From an uncultured Planctomycetaceae bacterium (lineage in GTDB: Bacteria > Planctomycetota > Planctomycetia > Pirellulales > UBA1268): 38,494 bases of DNA. Below, piece after piece: positions 33,027-38,494 of this stretch (position 1 is the stretch's first letter; every line of letters begins with the position of its first letter). The position numbers and the translations under genes were made by a program. Where the stretch lies: contig CAIXGY010000125.1 in NCBI GenBank assembly GCA_903919035.1, positions 1 to 38,494 on the forward strand, in the 5' to 3' direction. Under the pieces are notes generated by a model, which was not told where the DNA came from, did not search any database, and saw only the letters and a list, made by a program, of their open reading frames with translations.

Positions 33027-33512
33027 CTGGTTGGTTTTGCAGGGTTTCGCACCGAGTCGCGGGGCTTCGCGAAACTGGAGGCCTCTGTAGCGTTTACGCG
33101 AGGGTCGTGCGAGCCGTCGCGTGCAGTCGTTGGGCCACGGCTGTGCCGGATTCTGTGCCGCGTTCCGCAGGTGCCGATGCCTGCACGGATGGCCGGGCGT
33201 TTTCGGCGGGTGCCTCGATCGCCGGCGTTGCGAAACCGGCAGCCTGGTTGGCGACTGGCGCAGCAACGCCGGCTCGACGGCACATGCGTCACCGCCGCAT
33301 TGCCCCACGGAAGCGAGGAAGGATCGGGTCTGCCCAGCCCCTCGAGACGGCGTAGACCGGCACGCGCAGGCACGAAGCCGGAGCGCGGCCGTCTCTGAGC
33401 GAGCGGAGCCCCGGGCACCGATCCGCCCCAGGCGGATTGGTCGCGGCGCAGCGACTAGGGTTCCGTGGAGAACATGCATGGATCAAGTGTCACGGAGGGC
33501 ACTCATCCGTGA

Positions 33513-33562
33513 AAATCGGGGACTCGAGCGATCTGCCGGTCAATGACTCCCGTCCCCGATTT
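33513..33562. repeat. Perfect 11-bp inverted repeat (REP-like palindrome)
   Basis: AAATCGGGGAC (33513-33523) and GTCCCCGATTT (33552-33562) separated by 28 nt. Confidence 0.65.
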
Positions 33563-33579
33563 CCCGGCCGGGTGGGCGG

Positions 33580-34023
33580 CTACGCCCCTTCCTCGAGGCG
33601 GGCTACGTCGGCGAGATCCTGGGGTCTCCCGGTGGCCCGCTTGTTGGCGAGCAGATGATGCCGGGAAATCATGGAAAAAGATCCGCCTTCCACGGGGCAG
33701 GGCACGCGGTCTCTCCACGCCTCATCGAACGTCACGCCGTCGATGTCCGTGAGAATATCGATTCGATTCGGCGGCAGGCCGATTTGATACACGAGGTCAC
33801 GTTCCGTGAATGATGTGGGGGTGAGGCGGCTCCGTGGTGCCCCAAAACGCTCGAGTGCGTTCCAGACCTTCGTGGCGTTGTCGCTCGACGGCCGGACCCA
33901 CAGATCGATGTCGCCCGTGGCTCGCGGCAGGCCGTGACCGGCGACCGCGTATGCTCCGACGATGAGGAACTCAACGCCCTCGGCGGACAACGCGGTCAAC
34001 ATCTCGACGAAGTCGCGATTCAT
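33580..34023 (-). CDS. Pol beta-fold nucleotidyltransferase (AbiEii/DUF6036-like)
   Basis: MNRDFVEMLTALSAEGVEFLIVGAYAVAGHGLPRATGDIDLWVRPSSDNATKVWNALERFG...NRIDILTDIDG; DxD and downstream Asp. Confidence 0.85.
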   Translation of the reverse strand: MNRDFVEMLTALSAEGVEFLIVGAYAVAGHGLPRATGDIDLWVRPSSDNATKVWNALERFGAPRSRLTPTSFTERDLVYQIGLPPNRIDILTDIDGVTFDEAWRDRVPCPVEGGSFSMISRHHLLANKRATGRPQDLADVARLEEGA

Positions 34024-34180
34024 GGGCGGGGTTTCCGGCGAACTCCCAGGCCGCGAGCGTGAGCGGCCAGACCAGCGCAACACGCTCCCCAATCGTCATT
34101 CCAGAATAGGGATTCGGCTCTCGATCGCCGCGACGACCAATCCAGACGGGCATTTCAGGTCTTGTTTTTCCGTCCGACAT
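33971..34180 (-). CDS. Small conserved-looking protein encoded upstream of and overlapping the nucleotidyltransferase
   Basis: 69 aa MSDGKTRPEMPVWIGRRGDREPNPYSGMTIGERVALVWPLTLAAWEFAGNPAHESRLRRDVDRVVRRGR; its 3' end overlaps the nucleotidyltransferase start by 53 bp in another frame. Confidence 0.7.
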   Translation of the reverse strand: MSDGKTRPEMPVWIGRRGDREPNPYSGMTIGERVALVWPLTLAAWEFAGNPAHESRLRRDVDRVVRRGR

Positions 34181-34588
34181 CGTTCCTCAGTGTAGCCCGA
34201 TGGCGCCTCATCCGGAAACGAGGTTCGGCATGCCGTGTTCCCACGCGAGGGCCTGCTCCCTGCCATCTCTTTCGGATGGGGGAGGAGTTTCCTGGTGCAT
34301 TCCCGGGGTGTGGTGGCGACATCCGGCTCAAATGAAACATCCGGCAGCAGTTGGCTCACCTCGACCCGGAGGTTTGCAAGCGGGAGAAGGCCAGGATGGA
34401 TTCGTCAGCGTGAAGTGAGCCCCTGACACATCTCGAAGAACCGCTCGAACCACCGCCCGTCTCGCCGGCCCGTGGCCCGCCGACCGACTGGGGAGGGCTC
34501 GTGCAGAGCTGCTTTCGACGGGGCAATCTTTCACGCGGCGTTCGACGAGTTGCCCGTGAGCGACGTCCACAGCCTCTGACGGCATTCC

Positions 34589-34861
34589 ATGCCACGGTGC
34601 CTGACCTACGGCGGCACGATGACGTTGCAGATCGGTCCGCTCGTCCAGAAGGGCACGTTCAACGTGTTCAGTTTCACGTCGGCCACCGGGTCGTTCGCCT
34701 CGATCATCGCGGTCGGGGCCTACAACGGCCCGTTCGGGATCGGCTGCGCCGTGGCAGGGCTCGCGATGCGGCGATACCGCAGGCGTCGCAGCCTGGCCGG
34801 CAATGCGGGTGACGCGTGCGGGGAGACAGGACAATTTGTCGGTGAACGGGCGGCGGGCTAG
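34589..34861 (+). pseudogene. Truncated C-terminal fragment of an autotransporter-repeat / PEP-CTERM-like surface protein
   Basis: LTYGGTMTLQIGPLVQKGTFNVFSFTSATGSFASIIAVGAYNG resembles autotransporter-associated beta strand ends; FGIGCAVAGLAMRRYRRRR resembles a TM plus Arg-rich sorting tail; the frame is closed by TGA at 34577-34579 and there is no signal peptide. Confidence 0.5.
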
Positions 34862-34870
34862 ACTTTCGCC

Positions 34871-35040
34871 GTCAGGAGAGAGTCGCAAGACCGCCGAAGG
34901 CCGAACGCTCAGGCAAAAGTACTGACGACACACACTGCTGGAGAGCGGTGGCGTCCCCGGCGGGGGGCGCTGCCCACCGAAGGGGCAACCCGCAGGCGAG
35001 CGCCGGCGGCGAATCTCTCAGGTTCCAGGACAGCAGGGTT
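34871..35040 (+). promoter_or_regulatory. Tandem glycine riboswitch upstream of gcvP
   Basis: Two glycine-aptamer signatures: (1) caGGAGAGAgtcgcaagacCGCCGAAGGccgaacgCTCAGGCAAAAGtactg; (2) ctgctGGAGAGcggtggcg...cccaCCGAAGGGGCAAccc...gcgaatCTCTCAGGttccaGGACAGCAGGG; directly before gcvP. Confidence 0.93.
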
Positions 35041-35084
35041 CCAGGTGACGGTTCGCGCCGTCACCACCGCCGAGGAGCCCTGCC

Positions 35085-38027
35085 ATGACGGAATCCGCCG
35101 CCTCGTCCGCCCGCCGGTCGGTATCGCCCGCCGGTGACTCCCCGTTGCCCCTGGCGGCGCTGGAGAACGCCGCCGAATTTCAGGCCCGCCACATCGGCCC
35201 GGGCCCGGCCGACGAGCGACATATGCTCGACGCGGTCGGTGCCGCCTCGACGGGGGCGCTCGTCGCCGAGATCGTGCCGCCGTCGATCGCGCGGCGCGAC
35301 CCCATGCGGCTGCCGCCGGCCGTGACCGAGGCTGCCGCCCTCGCCGAACTCCGCGACATCGCCGCGCGGAACCGCGTGCTCACGAGCTTCATCGGCCAGG
35401 GCTACCACGGCACGCTCACGCCCGGCGTGATCCTGCGGAACATTCTCGAGAACCCGGCCTGGTACACCGCCTACACGCCCTACCAGGCGGAGATCTCCCA
35501 GGGCCGCATGGAGGCCCTCGTCAACTTTCAGACGATGGTCTGCGATCTCACGGCGATGCCGATCGCCAATGCGTCGCTGCTCGACGAGGCCACGGCGGCC
35601 GCCGAGGCGATGACCCTCGCCCGCCGCGTGTCGGCGAATGAGAGCCGCGTGTTTCTCGCCGACTCGCGCTGCCATCCGCAAACGCTCGAAGTGTTGCGGA
35701 CGCGTGCGGAGCCGCTCGATATCGAGGTCGTGGTGGGCGACGTGGCCGCGCTCGTCGAGTCGCACGACCACTTCGGCGCGCTCGTGCAATACCCGGGCAC
35801 GGACGGGGGCGTGGTCGACTGGCGGGGCCTGGCCGGGCGGGTGCACGCGAAGCAGGGCGTGCTGTGCGTGGCGGCCGACATCCTCGCGCTCGTGCTACTC
35901 GCGCCGCCGGGTGAGTGGGGTGCCGATATCGTCGTCGGCTCGACGCAGCGGTTCGGCATGCCGATGGGCTGCGGTGGGCCGCATGCGGCCTTCTTCGCCT
36001 GCCGCGACGCGTTCAAGCGGTCGCTGCCCGGTCGGCTCGTGGGCGTGAGCGTCGACACGCACGGCAGGCCCGCCTACCGGCTCGCCCTGCAGACCCGCGA
36101 GCAGCACATTCGCCGTGAGAAGGCGACGAGCAACATCTGTACCGCACAGGTGCTGCCGGCCGTCGTGGCGAGCATGTACGCGGTCTATCACGGCCCCGCG
36201 GGCCTGGAGCGGATCGCCCGTCGCGTGGCCTCTTTCACGGCCGTGCTGGCTGCGGGGCTCGCGCGGCTCGGCGTGACGGTGAGAAACCAGCATGCCTTCG
36301 ACACGCTGTGTCTCGACACCGGCGATCGTACGGCAGACTTCGCCGCGCGGGCCCGCGAGCGCGGCATGAACCTCCGCACGCTCGACGAGCGCACGCTCTG
36401 CATCGCCCTCGACGAGACGACGACCCGGGCTGACCTGGTGCGGCTGTGGGAGGTGTTCGCCGCACCGGACCGGGCGGTGCCCGAGGTGGCCGAGTGGGAG
36501 CAGGGCCTCGAGCCGCTCGTCCCGCCGGCCCTCCGGCGCACGAGCGGCTTCCTCGAGCACCCGGTGTTCAACTCGCACCACTCCGAGACGGGCATGCTGC
36601 GCTACATCCGATCCCTCTCGGATCGCGACCTGGCGCTCGACCGGAGCATGATCCCGTTGGGCAGTTGCACGATGAAGCTCAATGCCACGAGCGAGATGAT
36701 CCCGATCACGTGGCCCGAGTTCGCCAACGTGCATCCGTTCGCGCCGGCCGACCAACGGGAGGGCTACGCGATCCTGGACCGCCAGTTGCGGGACTGGCTC
36801 TGCGAAGCCACGGGCTACGCGGGCATCAGCCTGCAGCCCAATGCCGGCAGCCAGGGGGAATACGCGGGGCTGCTCGTGATCCGGTCCTGGCAGCGGGCCC
36901 GCGGCCAGGGGCACCGCGACATCTGCATCATCCCGTCGTCGGCGCACGGCACGAATCCCGCAAGCGCCCAGATGGTGGGCATGGAGGTGGTGGTCACGGG
37001 CTGCGACCCTCAGGGCAACGTCGACCTCGCCGAACTCAGGGCGAAGTGCGCGGAGCACGCCGACCGGCTGGCTGCAGTGATGATCACCTACCCGAGCACG
37101 CATGGCGTGTTCGAGGCAGGCATCACGGAACTCTGCGACATCGTCCACCGGTATGGCGGCAGGGTGTATGTGGATGGCGCGAACATGAATGCGCTGGTCG
37201 GCGTGGCAGCGCCCGGCACGTTCGGTGGCGACGTCAGCCACTTGAACCTCCACAAGACGTTCTGCATCCCGCATGGCGGCGGCGGACCGGGCGTGGGGCC
37301 GGTGTGTGTGGTCGGGGATCTCGTCCCCTTCCTTCCCGGCCACGCCACCGCGGGCCTGCCGGTCACCGGCGTGGGGGCCGTGTCGGCGGCACCGCTCGGC
37401 AACGCGGCGGTGCTGCCGATCAGTTGGATGTACTGTCGGATGATGGGGGGCGATGGCCTGCGGCGGGCGACCGAAGCGGCCATCCTCTCGGCGAACTACG
37501 TGAGCCGGCGGCTCCGCGACCACTACCCCACGCTCTACACCGGGGCGAACGGCCGCGTGGCCCATGAGTGCATCCTCGACCTGCGGCCGCTCAAGGAGAC
37601 CAGCGGGGTCACCGCGGAGGATGTCGCGAAGCGACTCATCGACTACGGCTTCCACGCCCCGACGTTGAGCTTTCCCGTGCCGGGCACGCTCATGGTGGAG
37701 CCCACCGAAAGCGAGACGCTCGAGGAACTCGACCGCTTCATCGATGCCATGATCGCGATCCGTGGCGAGATCCGGCGGATCGAGGCGGGTGAATGGCCCC
37801 AGGACGAAAACCCGCTGAAGCACGCGCCGCATACGGCCGCCACGGTGGCCGCGACCGCCTGGAGTCGCCCCTACACCCGCGAGGTGGCGGCATTTCCGGT
37901 GCCGGGCGTCGAGCGTAGGAAGTACTGGCCCCCCGTGGGTCGTGTGGACAACGTGCACGGCGACCGCAACCTGTTTTGCAGCTGCGTGCCGGTCGCAGCG
38001 TGGGCGGAGCCGGACGCGCCCCGCTGA
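35085..38027 (+). CDS. gcvP: Glycine dehydrogenase (decarboxylating), single-chain P protein
   Basis: 980 aa; N-terminal [41 protein letters not shown]-site region [37 protein letters not shown]. Confidence 0.97.
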   Translation: MTESAASSARRSVSPAGDSPLPLAALENAAEFQARHIGPGPADERHMLDAVGAASTGALVAEIVPPSIARRDPMRLPPAVTEAAALAELRDIAARNRVLTSFIGQGYHGTLTPGVILRNILENPAWYTAYTPYQAEISQGRMEALVNFQTMVCDLTAMPIANASLLDEATAAAEAMTLARRVSANESRVFLADSRCHPQTLEVLRTRAEPLDIEVVVGDVAALVESHDHFGALVQYPGTDGGVVDWRGLAGRVHAKQGVLCVAADILALVLLAPPGEWGADIVVGSTQRFGMPMGCGGPHAAFFACRDAFKRSLPGRLVGVSVDTHGRPAYRLALQTREQHIRREKATSNICTAQVLPAVVASMYAVYHGPAGLERIARRVASFTAVLAAGLARLGVTVRNQHAFDTLCLDTGDRTADFAARARERGMNLRTLDERTLCIALDETTTRADLVRLWEVFAAPDRAVPEVAEWEQGLEPLVPPALRRTSGFLEHPVFNSHHSETGMLRYIRSLSDRDLALDRSMIPLGSCTMKLNATSEMIPITWPEFANVHPFAPADQREGYAILDRQLRDWLCEATGYAGISLQPNAGSQGEYAGLLVIRSWQRARGQGHRDICIIPSSAHGTNPASAQMVGMEVVVTGCDPQGNVDLAELRAKCAEHADRLAAVMITYPSTHGVFEAGITELCDIVHRYGGRVYVDGANMNALVGVAAPGTFGGDVSHLNLHKTFCIPHGGGGPGVGPVCVVGDLVPFLPGHATAGLPVTGVGAVSAAPLGNAAVLPISWMYCRMMGGDGLRRATEAAILSANYVSRRLRDHYPTLYTGANGRVAHECILDLRPLKETSGVTAEDVAKRLIDYGFHAPTLSFPVPGTLMVEPTESETLEELDRFIDAMIAIRGEIRRIEAGEWPQDENPLKHAPHTAATVAATAWSRPYTREVAAFPVPGVERRKYWPPVGRVDNVHGDRNLFCSCVPVAAWAEPDAPR

Positions 38028-38038
38028 CGCCCGCTCGT

Positions 38039-38494
38039 TCAGACCCGCTTCGTGATCACGAACGAGTCGGCCGTGCCGCCGCTGCCGGTGAATCGCAGGC
38101 CCGCCCCGCCGGCACCGCGGATCCCAGAGTCGTCGAGGGCCAGGAGCTGCCGGCCGCCGAAGGACAGGGTGAGCCGAGTTCCAATCGCCGAGAAGTCGAG
38201 CACGCCGGCCGACCCGCCGGCGAGCCGCGACCCGAGCAGCGTCGTCGCGGTCCCCTGCTGCCGCCAGATCCGGGCCACGACGCCCGCGGCCGTGCGGGAG
38301 AGCGTGGCGATATACCTGCCACTCGTCGTGTCGCGGAGCACCAGGCCAGTGGAGCCGCTCACGCCCAATGTCACCGTCGCCCGAACCGATCCATCCGCGA
38401 ACGAAATACCGGAGACCACGGCGAGTGATGTGCCCGTGCTCCGGGAGACGGCCCGGTTGCTCGTGACCGAGATGAGTCCGGACTTCGTCACCCA
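38039..38494 (-). CDS. C-terminal fragment of a surface/extracellular beta-sandwich (LamG/ConA-like) protein, continues beyond window
   Basis: Open frame to window edge; SFADGSVRATVTLGVSGSTGLVLRDTTSGRYIATLSRTAAGVVARIWRQQGTATTLLGSRLAGGSAGVLDFSAIGTRLTLSFGGRQLLALDDSGI resembles jelly-roll domains. Confidence 0.6.
   Translation of the reverse strand, partial: WVTKSGLISVTSNRAVSRSTGTSLAVVSGISFADGSVRATVTLGVSGSTGLVLRDTTSGRYIATLSRTAAGVVARIWRQQGTATTLLGSRLAGGSAGVLDFSAIGTRLTLSFGGRQLLALDDSGIRGAGGAGLRFTGSGGTADSFVITKRV

Noticed and set aside
32972-33479. Minus-strand ORFs containing GEGGIRTRG / RGRDSNPRSSF
   Set aside because: These peptides are the known false translation of the antisense of a tRNA gene, here tRNA-Ser.
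34328-34933. 201-aa minus-strand ORF across 34328-34933
   Set aside because: Runs through the glycine riboswitch start and the antisense of the surface-protein fragment; no motif support.
35895-37958. 687-aa minus-strand ORF antisense to gcvP
   Set aside because: Antisense artefact of high-GC coding sequence.

Overview
High-GC bacterial chromosomal segment, most likely from a planctomycete, judged from gene content rather than a database search. It opens with the 3' end of rpoB followed by rpoC, a CHAD-domain protein and a secreted formylglycine-generating-enzyme-like lipoprotein. Next come PolX, a Pro/Gln-rich secreted protein, a minus-strand cluster led by a freestanding RNA polymerase alpha-CTD protein (then DUF3592-like, arrestin-like and P-loop proteins), and a UvrD/PcrA helicase. 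An exosortase/polysaccharide cluster follows (EpsI-like, Wzz/BY-kinase, exosortase, degenerate prepilin peptidase), then a flippase-like membrane protein, NUDIX, YgfZ, an HTH protein, RdgB, a PpiC-type isomerase, ScpB, a polyacidic protein, an M28 peptidase and tRNA-Ser(GCT). After the tRNA lies a gene-poor, patchwork accessory stretch with a nucleotidyltransferase plus small-protein pair, a long palindrome and a truncated surface-protein remnant. The window ends with a tandem glycine riboswitch, gcvP and a partial surface-type protein. The best candidates for undescribed biology are the small-protein/nucleotidyltransferase pair, the alpha-CTD-led four-gene cluster, and the A24-type prepilin peptidase homologue lacking its catalytic aspartates. 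No CRISPR array, rRNA or intact transposon was seen.
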